Notes under the pieces: generated by a model
Database searches by the model: none
Told to the model about the DNA's origin: nothing
Seen by the model: the letters and a program-made list of their open reading frames with translations, nothing else
From: an uncultured Lewinella sp.
GTDB taxonomy: Bacteria > Bacteroidota > Bacteroidia > Chitinophagales > Saprospiraceae
Assembly: GCA_938021455.1 (NCBI GenBank)
Contig: CALIGP010000080.1
Coordinates: 1 to 9,602 of the forward strand
Reading direction: 5' to 3'
Length of the DNA stretch: 9,602 bases
Shown here: positions 1 to 7,128 of the stretch, one piece after another
Layout of the letters: every line of letters begins with the position of its first letter
How positions within the stretch are numbered: position 1 is the stretch's first letter
Translations under genes and position numbers: made by a program

Positions 1-3000
1 GGTCCGGGCACAAGTAAGCAGATCCGGAGGGAGGAAAGAGAGCTGTGGCGGAGCGGCATCCCGTTGTACATTGACCGAGTCCGTCGCCTGGCAGCCATTA
101 GTCATGTTACGAACCGTCAGGAGGTAAGTACCCGCTTCTGAAACAACTGGCATCAGAGTCTCACTCCCGGAGACGATGCTACCGTCGGAGCTGGTCCAGG
201 CGTAAGTGAATTCGTTCCCCTGACTAGAATTGCTGGCCAGGAGTTCCCGTTGGGGCGTCCGACAGTCGAGGGAGCCGGACGGAGCGATCTCTGCCAGTGG
301 GGCTATTGTGTCAATCGCCACCTGAACGGTAGTCGAATCAGTACAGCCGTTTACGGGGTTCTCCAGCCGCAACTGATACTGGCCGGGGCGGTCCACTACG
401 GGGCTGGCACCATCCGTTCCGCTAAGGAAGTTTCCGTCTGTCGTTGACCAGCGAATCTGCAGGGAATCCGCCACGCTGTCCGCTTGCAAAGACAGTTCGG
501 AACGGTCGCAATTTAGCGTCTCCGGTAGGGCGAGACGGACGCGTGGTAACTGCCGGTCAGCGGTGACAACGACCTGCCCATCGGCCGAGCAGCCGTTGCG
601 TCGACTAGTCGTCGTTAGCCGGTACGTTCCGGCAAAACTGACGGGAAGAGTCGACAGAAAATCTGGCCCCATGAATTGCCCGTTAGTCGTCGTCCAGCGG
701 TAGTCCAAATCGGGGTTAATGGCGTCGGGGTCGCCGAGTAGGACCTGGCGGGTCCGGCAGGTAAGCTGCTGGGTTTCCGGACCGGTAACGGCCATGGGCA
801 CGCTAAAATCAGCCGTTATTTCAACGCTGTCGATGGCAAAACAGCCATTTTCGGGATTGTCAACACGCAGGTAATAAGTGCCTGAATCAATGACGAAGGG
901 CATCAGGCTATTGAAGCCGAGCCCGGCAGCGTCCGTCCAGGCAAAATCAAAGCCCGACCCGCCGGTAGTATCGGGTAAAAGTTGAAAGGTGGGCGCATTG
1001 CAATCTAACGTTCCCCCTGCACCTGCGGCCGCGCCCGGCACCAACGTATCCTGCACAACGACAACGTCTAGCTCCGCCGAACAATCGTTGTTCTGATTTA
1101 AAATCGTTAGTGTGTACGTGCCCGCCGCATCGGCGCGGGCCTGCAAACTATTTTCTCCACTTAGGAGGTTACCATCGGCCGTCGTCCAGCGTGTCTCGAA
1201 GCCGGGACCGCTGTCGGAGTTGCCCCCATCCAGCGTCAGTTCCATCAGCCGGCAATCCAGCCGTTCCGGTGTAGCAATACGCACCACCGGCGCCGCCGCA
1301 CTTTCAGAAATAGTCACCGTGTCACGGCTCGTACAGGTGTTAGTCGTATCCGTTACGAGCAGAAAATAGGAGCCCTGGGCATTGATCACGGGGCGGGGCG
1401 AGGTGGAGTCTGCCAGAAAGTTTCCGTCGTCTGTTGTCCATCGGTACACCGCGTTAATTTCCGGCCCACTCCCCCGTAGCGTATCGCGTAAGCTTGCGCA
1501 GGTCAGGGTAAAATCAGGACCAGCATCCGCCAGTGGAGGCAGGCTATTTTCGGCGATAAAGATCGTGCTATCGGCCGAGCAGCCATTCTGCGGATTCGTC
1601 ACCGTCAGGGTGTAATTTCCGGAGCCCGCCACGGTAGGGCTGTCCGTATTTCCGCCGCTCACAATCGTGCCGCCGTTGCTGGCCGTCCAGGCGAATTGAA
1701 GTGGCCCAAAGACCGAGTTTCCACTGCTACTTAAAACCATTTGGGCGCTTCCGCAGGTGAAGGGTGGAGCTTCCGGAACAGCAATGGTTACCGTCTCCTC
1801 CCTGGAAATCACCTCCACGGTATCGCGGGTGTTACAGCCCGTAGCCGCGTCGGAGACCAACAGAAAGTACTGCCCCGGAGCGTCCACTACGGGCGTGCCA
1901 CCATCGGCACCGGAGACGATGTTGCCGGCCGTTGTTGACCAGAGATAGTTGATCGGTCCGCCGATTGACGAGCCGTTGGCGGACAGGCCCACACTCATCC
2001 GTCGGCAAGTAATCGTATCGGCCACAGTAGCTGTGGCCATCAGATTGGAAGGCGCTTCGCCGACGGTAACGGAGGTCATCCCTTCGCAGCCGGTATCGAT
2101 ATTCCTCAGGGTAAGCGTGTAAGTTCCGGCAACATCGACGGTGGGCATCAAGCCGTCGGTTCCACTCTGAAAATTGCCGTTGGCCGTTGACCAGGTGAAA
2201 ATGATATTCGCGGCCATTTCGGAGCCGGAGCCATCGAGCTGCACGCTCGAATTACCACAACTCAATTCGCCCGGCATGGCAATGCGGGCAACGGGCATTA
2301 CCCCCTCGGCCGCTACCATGACGGAAGCCGTAGACCGGCAGCCACTGGGTTGGTGAATAACGGTCAGCAGGTAAGTACCTGCAGCATCCACTTCGGGGCT
2401 GGCGCCGTTGGCCCCGGAGACGATATTACCGTCGTTAGTCGTCCACGCATAGCGGATATCACCACCGGAAGAGGAGCCTACCGCCGTCAGAATAGCCGTA
2501 GGGTTATTGCAGTCAATGTCATTGAGTCGATCAGCCGCCGCATCAGGTACATCAGTACTTTCGGTGACGACGACCGTGGTTTGATCCGTGCAGAAAGTAA
2601 CGCCATCATCGTAGGTCACCTCTAGTTCATAGGTGCCAGCCAGGTTGATACGTGGGACTGGTCCATTGGCTCCGGAGAGGATATTGCCATCTGCTGTCGT
2701 CCAGCTGTAGAAGTAGTTCGTCCCATCGCTGGAGTTCGTCCCATCAATGATGACGCCCTGTGTCGGAATGTCACAAGGAAGTGACAGCGTAGCGGGAGCA
2801 TCCGCCACTGTGCTTACCTCAAAAATCTCTACCTCATCGCTTTGCTCGCAGGTCGGCCCGAAGAAGATGTCATCAATCGCAAAATCATTACCTGAGCCCT
2901 GGGTGTTCTGATTTGTGATACAAATCTCTGCGGAAGTGCTTCCGCCGGACGACCAGACCTCATCAAACTGCCGCCAGTCACAGGTACTTCCGGAAGCCCG

Positions 3001-3627
3001 AAAATTGTCTCCGACTAAGTCTCCGTTAACGGAGAACTGTAACCTGGCAGGGTTCTGCGGGTGGACGGATTGCAACCAGGCATTAAAGACGTAGGTCGTA
3101 TTCGGGTCTACACTTACCGTCTGGCACCAGATATTTTCGTTGAGCGTTGAGGAGCCGTTGATGACCATCATATTCCCACCTCCCGTATGGTCCGGGCAGT
3201 TGGAGAAATTATTATGAGTCAGGTTGCTGTTAGTAGAGATAACATATTCTCCTTCATCGGAGAGCAGGCCGAAAGCTCCACCGGAGCCCGTATCGTAGTC
3301 CGTAGAAAAGCCGCTATTGCCAGCTTCGAAATCTCCGTTGATGATGATGTTGTTAGAGGGGTCAAAAACCAGCGCCGTCAAGGTATATACTGTAGGCCCC
3401 GTTACCGTGGCGGTGGGCTCCAGGTCGGTGGCATCGGACAGGCCCAGGGCCGGTGACCAGGTGAAGCCCACTACGTCAGCTCCAAAAACATCGCCCAGCA
3501 GTCTGACGCTTCCCCCTCCGGCACAAACGGTAAGGTCGGATCCTGCATCAACGGTAACGGCACACTGCCCGACGAGGGAACAGGACAAACCGAAAATCAG
3601 CGACAGATAGAAAAGGCGGAGGATCAT
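1..3627 (-). CDS. Giant secreted PKD/Ig-like repeat protein, probable T9SS adhesin (N-terminal part, truncated at window edge)
   Basis: An uninterrupted frame of 1209 codons reads leftward from an ATG at 3627 to the window edge with no stop, so the 3' end is missing. Residues 1-21 form a signal peptide (hydrophobic LFYLSLIFGL core, ending near SLVGQ). Residues 24-86 resemble a PKD-like domain, with DAGSDLTVC followed by TWSPALGLSD and YTLTA. Residues 93-260 resemble a jelly-roll, carbohydrate-binding-like module, opening with INGDFE and closing with FAIDDIFFG. From Cys285 on come eleven Ig-like repeats and the first residues of a twelfth. Bacteroidota proteins with this order are usually exported by the type IX system and end in a gliding-motility-type or Por sorting domain, which would lie outside this window. 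Role is inferred: cell-surface adhesion or polymer binding. The ATG has no Shine-Dalgarno sequence, only a T/C-rich stretch. The gene is divergent from metF. The frame is certain; ligand and exact function are unknown. Confidence 0.9.
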   Translation of the reverse strand, partial: MILRLFYLSLIFGLSCSLVGQCAVTVDAGSDLTVCAGGGSVRLLGDVFGADVVGFTWSPALGLSDATDLEPTATVTGPTVYTLTALVFDPSNNIIINGDFEAGNSGFSTDYDTGSGGAFGLLSDEGEYVISTNSNLTHNNFSNCPDHTGGGNMMVINGSSTLNENIWCQTVSVDPNTTYVFNAWLQSVHPQNPARLQFSVNGDLVGDNFRASGSTCDWRQFDEVWSSGGSTSAEICITNQNTQGSGNDFAIDDIFFGPTCEQSDEVEIFEVSTVADAPATLSLPCDIPTQGVIIDGTNSSDGTNYFYSWTTADGNILSGANGPVPRINLAGTYELEVTYDDGVTFCTDQTTVVVTESTDVPDAAADRLNDIDCNNPTAILTAVGSSSGGDIRYAWTTNDGNIVSGANGASPEVDAAGTYLLTVIHQPSGCRSTASVMVAAEGVMPVARIAMPGELSCGNSSVQLDGSGSEMAANIIFTWSTANGNFQSGTDGLMPTVDVAGTYTLTLRNIDTGCEGMTSVTVGEAPSNLMATATVADTITCRRMSVGLSANGSSIGGPINYLWSTTAGNIVSGADGGTPVVDAPGQYFLLVSDAATGCNTRDTVEVISREETVTIAVPEAPPFTCGSAQMVLSSSGNSVFGPLQFAWTASNGGTIVSGGNTDSPTVAGSGNYTLTVTNPQNGCSADSTIFIAENSLPPLADAGPDFTLTCASLRDTLRGSGPEINAVYRWTTDDGNFLADSTSPRPVINAQGSYFLLVTDTTNTCTSRDTVTISESAAAPVVRIATPERLDCRLMELTLDGGNSDSGPGFETRWTTADGNLLSGENSLQARADAAGTYTLTILNQNNDCSAELDVVVVQDTLVPGAAAGAGGTLDCNAPTFQLLPDTTGGSGFDFAWTDAAGLGFNSLMPFVIDSGTYYLRVDNPENGCFAIDSVEITADFSVPMAVTGPETQQLTCRTRQVLLGDPDAINPDLDYRWTTTNGQFMGPDFLSTLPVSFAGTYRLTTTSRRNGCSADGQVVVTADRQLPRVRLALPETLNCDRSELSLQADSVADSLQIRWSTTDGNFLSGTDGASPVVDRPGQYQLRLENPVNGCTDSTTVQVAIDTIAPLAEIAPSGSLDCRTPQRELLASNSSQGNEFTYAWTSSDGSIVSGSETLMPVVSEAGTYLLTVRNMTNGCQATDSVNVQRDAAPPQLSFLPPDLLTCART
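13..2775 (-). repeat. Eleven tandem Ig-like/PKD-like repeats of 81-88 residues within the adhesin
   Basis: First cysteines of successive repeats fall at residues 285, 373, 457, 541, 625, 710, 792, 876, 957, 1040 and 1122, with a twelfth beginning at 1206. Unit lengths are 88, 84, 84, 84, 85, 82, 84, 81, 83, 82 and 84 residues, about 250 bp each. The consensus runs: Cys, an LxxSGSSxG-like strand, Y/F-x-WTTxDGN-I/F-xSG, a P-x-V-D-x-AGTY-x-L-T-V strand, a second Cys in an NGC motif about 57 residues in, then a V-x-V strand and a proline-containing linker. Every repeat has exactly two cysteines. Repeats 8 and 9 are the most diverged (repeat 8 has lost the GNxxSG turn). The DNA copies have drifted apart, so this is an old amplification rather than a recent one. 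The fold is inferred from family resemblance. Confidence 0.9.
2848..3351 (-). other. Jelly-roll / CBM-like domain of the adhesin (residues 93-260)
   Basis: This segment sits between the PKD-like domain and the repeat array. It starts with NIIINGDFE, a typical opening of galactose-binding-like or CBM4/9-like modules, then has aromatic-rich strands (NTTYVFNAWLQ, CDWRQFDEVW) and ends with FAIDDIFFG, the usual last strand of such modules. Four cysteines lie at residues 144, 168, 216 and 236. In the family such domains bind glycans or serve as structural spacers. The sugar-binding role is inference, and the exact CBM family cannot be assigned by eye. Confidence 0.6.
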
Positions 3628-3753
3628 AAAGGAAGTAGAAAACGAAGGATTATCCTGTTCTTCCACAAAAAACGAAAAAAAAAGAACTCCTGTTATCGTA
3701 AAAAGAGAACGGACAAGTGACAGACAGCGGACAGCACTCTGCTATTCAGCCAT

Positions 3754-3761
3754 TATCTTTG
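3754..3761 (+). promoter_or_regulatory. Bacteroidota -7 promoter element for metF
   Basis: TATCTTTG matches the Bacteroidota -7 consensus TAnnTTTG exactly. It lies 34 bp before the metF ATG, giving a predicted leader of roughly 30 nt. No good TTG -33 element is seen at the expected distance, which is common for such promoters. The short leader leaves no room for an S-adenosylmethionine riboswitch. The start site is predicted, not measured. Confidence 0.55.
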
Positions 3762-3784
3762 CTGACTCTTTAAAAAATCCCTTT

Positions 3785-3788
3785 AGGA
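3785..3788 (+). promoter_or_regulatory. Possible ribosome binding site of metF
   Basis: AGGA lies 7 nt before the ATG at 3796. It is the only Shine-Dalgarno-like match next to a start codon in this window. It supports the chosen start, which also places the family motif SFEVLPP at the usual distance from the N-terminus. Confidence 0.45.
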
Positions 3789-3795
3789 TTTCCAT

Positions 3796-4758
3796 ATGCG
3801 CGTTACCGACTACTTCGACCAGGCAAAAGGCAAAACCCTCATCAGTTTTGAGGTCCTCCCTCCCCTTAAAGGGGGCAGTATGCAGGCCATTTTTGATGCT
3901 CTTGATCCCTTGATGGAGTTTAAGCCTCCCTTCATTGATGTGACCTATCATCGCGAGGAGTACGTTTATAAACGGCGACCCAGCGGCTTTTATGAAAAAG
4001 CCTCCATCCGGAAGCGACCCGGCACCGTTGGTATCTGTGCGGCCATCATGCACCGCTATGGCGTAGATGCTGTACCACACTTACTGTGTGGTGGTTTCAC
4101 TCGCCAAGACACTGAGAACGCCCTGATTGATCTGGGGTTCCTCGACGTACAAAACGTGCTGGCACTGCGGGGCGATGCCCGCAAGTTTGAGGGGAAATTC
4201 ATCCCCGAAAAAGAGGGACATGATTATGCATCGGACCTCGTGGCGCAGATCTCTGACATGAACAAAGGCATCTACATGGATGACCTAACCGCAACGGATG
4301 AAGCGAGTAAGACCAACTTTTGCATCGGTGTGGCTGGTTACCCGGAGAAACACTTCGAGGCGCCTAACATGGAAATTGACCTACGTTACGTAAAAAAGAA
4401 GATCGAAGCAGGTGCCAATTATATCGTGACGCAGATGTTCTTCGATAACGAGAAGTACTTCGCCTACGTAGATGCTTGCCGGAAAGCAGGCATCGATGTT
4501 CCCATCGTTCCGGGTCTAAAACCACTGACCAAGCTTTACCAACTCAATTCCATCCCCCGCTTGTTTCACGTCGACCTGCCCGACGACTTGGTAAGTGCCA
4601 TCAGCGCAGCAAAGAACGGAGAAGCCCGGAGACAAGTTGGTATCGAGTGGTGTATCGCCCAGAGCAAAGAGCTAAAAGAACGAGGTGCCCCTTGCCTTCA
4701 CTATTACACGATGGGAGATTCCAGTACGATTCAGGCCATTGCTAAGTCGGTGTATTAA
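3796..4758 (+). CDS. metF: 5,10-methylenetetrahydrofolate reductase [NAD(P)H]
   Basis: The 320-residue protein matches the FAD-dependent MTHFR family over its full length. The enzyme reduces 5,10-methylene-THF to 5-methyl-THF in the cytoplasm, feeding methionine synthase. It should be a TIM barrel. Visible motifs: SFEVLPP with Glu19 (counterpart of E. coli Glu28), VTYH at 49-52, HLLCGGFTR at 95-103, LALRGDARK with Asp127 (counterpart of Asp120), GVAGYPEKH at 178-186, and IVTQMFFD with Gln213 (counterpart of Gln183). Length is typical for bacterial MetF, and the eukaryotic regulatory C-terminal domain is absent. It forms a single-gene unit: promoter at 3754, terminator after 4775, adhesin divergent on the left and htpG convergent on the right. 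There is no methionine-synthase neighbour. Residue equivalences come from remembered motif positions rather than an alignment. Confidence 0.97.
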   Translation: MRVTDYFDQAKGKTLISFEVLPPLKGGSMQAIFDALDPLMEFKPPFIDVTYHREEYVYKRRPSGFYEKASIRKRPGTVGICAAIMHRYGVDAVPHLLCGGFTRQDTENALIDLGFLDVQNVLALRGDARKFEGKFIPEKEGHDYASDLVAQISDMNKGIYMDDLTATDEASKTNFCIGVAGYPEKHFEAPNMEIDLRYVKKKIEAGANYIVTQMFFDNEKYFAYVDACRKAGIDVPIVPGLKPLTKLYQLNSIPRLFHVDLPDDLVSAISAAKNGEARRQVGIEWCIAQSKELKERGAPCLHYYTMGDSSTIQAIAKSVY

Positions 4759-4774
4759 GGTTGGTTAAAAAGCA

Positions 4775-4821
4775 ATCAGCACCCAAGCCATTAGAGCCTG
4801 GATGCTGATCATTATTATTTT
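4775..4821. terminator. Hairpin terminator between convergent metF and htpG
   Basis: ATCAGCA (4775-4781) pairs perfectly with TGCTGAT (4803-4809). After one mismatch, CCA/TGG continues the stem inward. The hairpin is followed on the plus strand by the T-rich ATTATTATTTT (4811-4821). It begins 17 bp after the metF stop. On the minus strand there is only a short A/T stretch past the stem, so it fits metF best and may also serve htpG, whose stop is 66 bp away. Confidence 0.6.
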
Positions 4822-4874
4822 CAGACTAACGGAAGGAAGAATCCTCCTCGCTACCTATTGAACGGTAACCTCTC

Positions 4875-6764
4875 TTACCCCAGCATTTTCATGCTACGGT
4901 CAACGAAGGCTTTCAGGTCAGGGCCCGACAACATCTGCTGGCTCAGCAGCGCAAGCTGATAGAGGTGAGTGGCGTTTTCACTGCGTTCGCCCTCGTCCTC
5001 TTTAGCGAGGATGTGCTCCTTCACGGTCGGATTATTGGCGTTGATGATGACCTGGACACTGTCCGGGAACATGCTCGTATCCATACCCTGTAGCTGTTGC
5101 ATCTCTTTCATGCGGCGCATGAACTCAGGGCGAACAATTTGTACGGGAGCATCGGCAACGTCTAGTGGCTTAACTTCTACCGTACCAGCGGTACCGACAA
5201 TGCCAGTAAACAGGTTGGTTACCGTCGTTTGCTCTTCTTCGCTAAGGAGATTTTCTTTTTCCTCGTCTTTCTGCACCAGTTGATCCGGCGTTGCAGAATC
5301 AACCCGCACGAAGGTGATCTTATCCTCCTTCTGTTCCAGTGCCTGGAGGAAAGGAGCGTCAATGGCGTGCTCAAAAACGAGCACATCATAACCCCGGTCC
5401 CGGGCAGCAGTGATCAGTGTGTGCTGACGATCCTCATCGGCAGTATAGATACCCACCAGACGGTCGTGTTTGTCCGTTTGGTTTTCGCTGATGCGTTCGC
5501 GGTATTCTTCGACGGTAAAGTGCTGGCCTTCGGTGTTTTCCAGTAGGACAAACTTCTTACCCCGGTCGTAGAACTTGTCTTCAGAGATCATACCGTACTT
5601 GACGAAGACGCCGAGATCCGGCCACTTGTCTTCGAAGTCCGCCCGATCCTCCTTGAAGAGAGAAGCCAACTTTTCGGCCACCTTCTTGGTGATGTAGCCG
5701 GTGATTTTTTTGACGTTCGTGTCCGCCTGCAGGTAAGAGCGGGATACGTTGAGGGGGATATCGGGCGAGTCGATCACGCCGTGTAGTAAGGTGAGGAACT
5801 CCGGGACGATCTCTTTCACGTCGTCCGTGACGTACACCTGGTTGCTGTAGAGCTGGATCTTGTTCCGCTGTAACTCGAGCCCGCCGGAGACTTTCGGGAA
5901 GTAGAGAATCCCCGTTAGGTTGAAGGGAAAATCAATGTTGAGGTGAATCCAGAACATGGGCGGTTGGCCCATGGGGTAGAGTTCACGGTAGAAGCTAACA
6001 TAATCCTCGTCCGTTAAATCCGATGGGTTCTTTTTCCAGAGCGGCTCGGTGTTGTTGATGATGTTATCAACCTCCGTTTCGATCTTTTCGGGAGCAGGCT
6101 TTTCTTCGCCTTCCGCGACTTCACCTTCGAATTCCTTGTACTCCGTTTCTGTCTTGGTGCCAAAGCGAATGGGTACGGGCAGGAAGCGGGCGTACTTATT
6201 CAGCAGGCCTTCGATTTCACTGTTTTCCAGGTACTGTACACTGTCTTCGGAGATGTGTAGAATCACATCAGTACCGTGGAAGTCGCGTTCAGCGGTACCG
6301 ATTTCATAGCTGGGGTCACCTTCACAGATCCAGCGGACGGGCTCACTGCCTTCTTTGAAAGAGCGGGTGACAACTTCCACCTTATCCGCAACCATAAAGG
6401 CCGAGTAGAAGCCCAGGCCGAAGTGGCCAATGATGCTGGCTTCGTCTTTGTACTTATCAACAAAGTCCTGAGCGGAGGACAGGGCCACCTGGTTCAGGTA
6501 TTTCTTCACTTCCTCTTCGGTCATCCCGATACCGCGATCGCGGATGGTGAGGGTTTTAGCTTCTGCATCGATGAGAATATCGATGGTGGTTTCTCCCAGT
6601 TCTCCTTTGACTTCGCCTTTACGGGCAAGGGTTTTGAGTTTGCTGGTCGCATCAACGGCGTTGGAGACGAGTTCCCGCAGGAAGATTTCCTGATCAGAGT
6701 AGAGGAACTTCTTAATGATGGGGAAGATGTTCTCCGTTTGTACGGAGATGTTTCCTTTTTGCAT
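4875..6764 (-). CDS. htpG: Molecular chaperone HtpG (Hsp90)
   Basis: The 629-residue protein is a full-length bacterial Hsp90, an ATP-driven dimeric cytosolic chaperone. N-terminal GHKL ATPase domain: IFLRELVSNAVDAT with catalytic Glu31 and Asn35, IRDRGIGM with Asp76, GHFGLGFYSAFMV at 113-125 (nucleotide lid region), and HGTDVILHI with Thr165. A Glu/Lys-rich linker spans about 204-238. The middle domain shows DFPFNLTGILYFPK and PLNVSRSYLQ, whose Arg342 corresponds to the ATP-contacting arginine of Hsp90s. The C-terminal dimerisation region ends in SMKMLG, with no eukaryotic MEEVD tail. The ATG at 6764 is chosen because MQKGNISVQTENIF is the conserved start. The frame stays open 12 codons further to a TTG at 6800, but that extension is not family-like. 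There is no Shine-Dalgarno sequence and no CIRCE heat-shock operator upstream. It is convergent with metF and divergent from lpxH. Confidence 0.97.
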   Translation of the reverse strand: MQKGNISVQTENIFPIIKKFLYSDQEIFLRELVSNAVDATSKLKTLARKGEVKGELGETTIDILIDAEAKTLTIRDRGIGMTEEEVKKYLNQVALSSAQDFVDKYKDEASIIGHFGLGFYSAFMVADKVEVVTRSFKEGSEPVRWICEGDPSYEIGTAERDFHGTDVILHISEDSVQYLENSEIEGLLNKYARFLPVPIRFGTKTETEYKEFEGEVAEGEEKPAPEKIETEVDNIINNTEPLWKKNPSDLTDEDYVSFYRELYPMGQPPMFWIHLNIDFPFNLTGILYFPKVSGGLELQRNKIQLYSNQVYVTDDVKEIVPEFLTLLHGVIDSPDIPLNVSRSYLQADTNVKKITGYITKKVAEKLASLFKEDRADFEDKWPDLGVFVKYGMISEDKFYDRGKKFVLLENTEGQHFTVEEYRERISENQTDKHDRLVGIYTADEDRQHTLITAARDRGYDVLVFEHAIDAPFLQALEQKEDKITFVRVDSATPDQLVQKDEEKENLLSEEEQTTVTNLFTGIVGTAGTVEVKPLDVADAPVQIVRPEFMRRMKEMQQLQGMDTSMFPDSVQVIINANNPTVKEHILAKEDEGERSENATHLYQLALLSQQMLSGPDLKAFVDRSMKMLG

Positions 6765-6868
6765 AGTTGTATGAGTTTTAATCGGTTTGCTTAAGGGCAA
6801 ATGACGTTCCAGTAGGGGCTTACTGACTTTTTGTCGGTTAATGGGGAGGAAGACTGTCGGTTGCGTCA

Positions 6869-6900
6869 GGACCGCGCGCTACGAGCGGTCCGGACCTAGG
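6869..6900. repeat. GC-rich nested palindromic element, possible dispersed repeat
   Basis: GGACCGC (6869-6875) and GCGGTCC (6885-6891) form a perfect 7-bp stem around a 9-nt centre. Directly overlapping are two more palindromes: GGTCCGGACC (6887-6896) and CCTAGG (6895-6900), followed by a run of seven A. On the minus strand this reads as T7, then the palindromes. It lies upstream of both flanking genes, so a terminator role is unlikely. It resembles short palindromes I recall as scattered through some Bacteroidota genomes, but the window holds only one copy, so that is not shown here. Confidence 0.5.
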
Positions 6901-6930
6901 TAAAAAAATGGCGATTGCTTACTTTAGAAA

Positions 6931-6964
6931 ACCTCTCCCCCGGCCCCTCTCCGAAGGAGAGGGG
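6931..6964. repeat. REP-like CCCCTCTCC/GGAGAGGGG palindromic repeat
   Basis: CCCCTCTCC (6944-6952) and GGAGAGGGG (6956-6964) form a perfect 9-bp hairpin with a GAA loop, preceded by ACCTCTCCCCCGG (6931-6943). This C/T-rich arrangement, with a half-copy of the arm ahead of the hairpin, is the pattern of the extragenic palindromes found many times in a wide range of bacterial genomes, Bacteroidota included. Such elements sit between genes, can stabilise mRNA ends and may be mobilised by RAYT-type transposases. Only one copy is present here, so its dispersed nature rests on recognition of the pattern. Confidence 0.65.
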
Positions 6965-7128
6965 TGACCCTTCGATATTGGTTTTCAGCAAATTATGGCA
7001 TTCGCTCTCTCTAGTGAAATCTGTCAGTCCGGACACTCGAAGCCGTGGGTCTCCATTGCCCTTCACCCCACTTTGCACCTGCGGCCGCGCCTCCATTTCC
7101 CCCCAATGACCTTTCTTTGCACCAGCAT

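Larger units (their letters stand above)
6765..7128. other. 364-bp divergent intergenic region between htpG and lpxH
   Basis: No gene is convincing here. It should hold the promoters of both flanking genes, yet no exact TAnnTTTG is found for either. A near match, TTTCTTTG (7112-7119), lies 10 bp before the lpxH ATG and would give an almost leaderless transcript. The region contains an 8-bp direct repeat TGTCGGTT (6832-6839 and 6855-6862), a GC-rich palindrome (6869-6900) and a REP-like hairpin (6931-6964), described separately. Open frames here, such as one starting at 6995, have no family-like sequence. Confidence 0.7.

Noticed and set aside
1..2775. Reading the 250-bp periodicity as a CRISPR or DNA satellite array
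   Set aside because: The periodicity is at protein level with substitutions and small length changes between units. It encodes Ig-like repeats, with no identical short repeats or spacers.
1112..3610. Several plus-strand open frames of 60-97 codons across the adhesin region
   Set aside because: They lie antisense to a continuous 1209-codon frame with clear domain structure, show no family-like sequence, and recur with the repeat period as expected of shadows.
3762..3795. Possible SAM riboswitch upstream of metF
   Set aside because: The predicted leader is only about 30 nt, too short for any known SAM riboswitch class, and no structured element is seen.
3742..4080. 112-codon minus-strand frame overlapping the metF start
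   Set aside because: It is antisense to conserved MTHFR motifs and has no recognisable features.
6276..6794. 172-codon plus-strand frame antisense to the htpG N-terminal region
   Set aside because: Long antisense frames are common opposite Hsp genes because of codon bias. The htpG strand carries every Hsp90 motif, and the antisense protein looks like a compositional shadow.
6791..6804. TTGC...GCAA inverted repeat (minus strand) near the htpG start
   Set aside because: Arms are only four bases and the centre does not pair; too weak to call.
6765..6900. Possible CIRCE heat-shock operator for htpG
   Set aside because: No TTAGCACTC-N9-GAGTGCTAA-like sequence is present on either strand.
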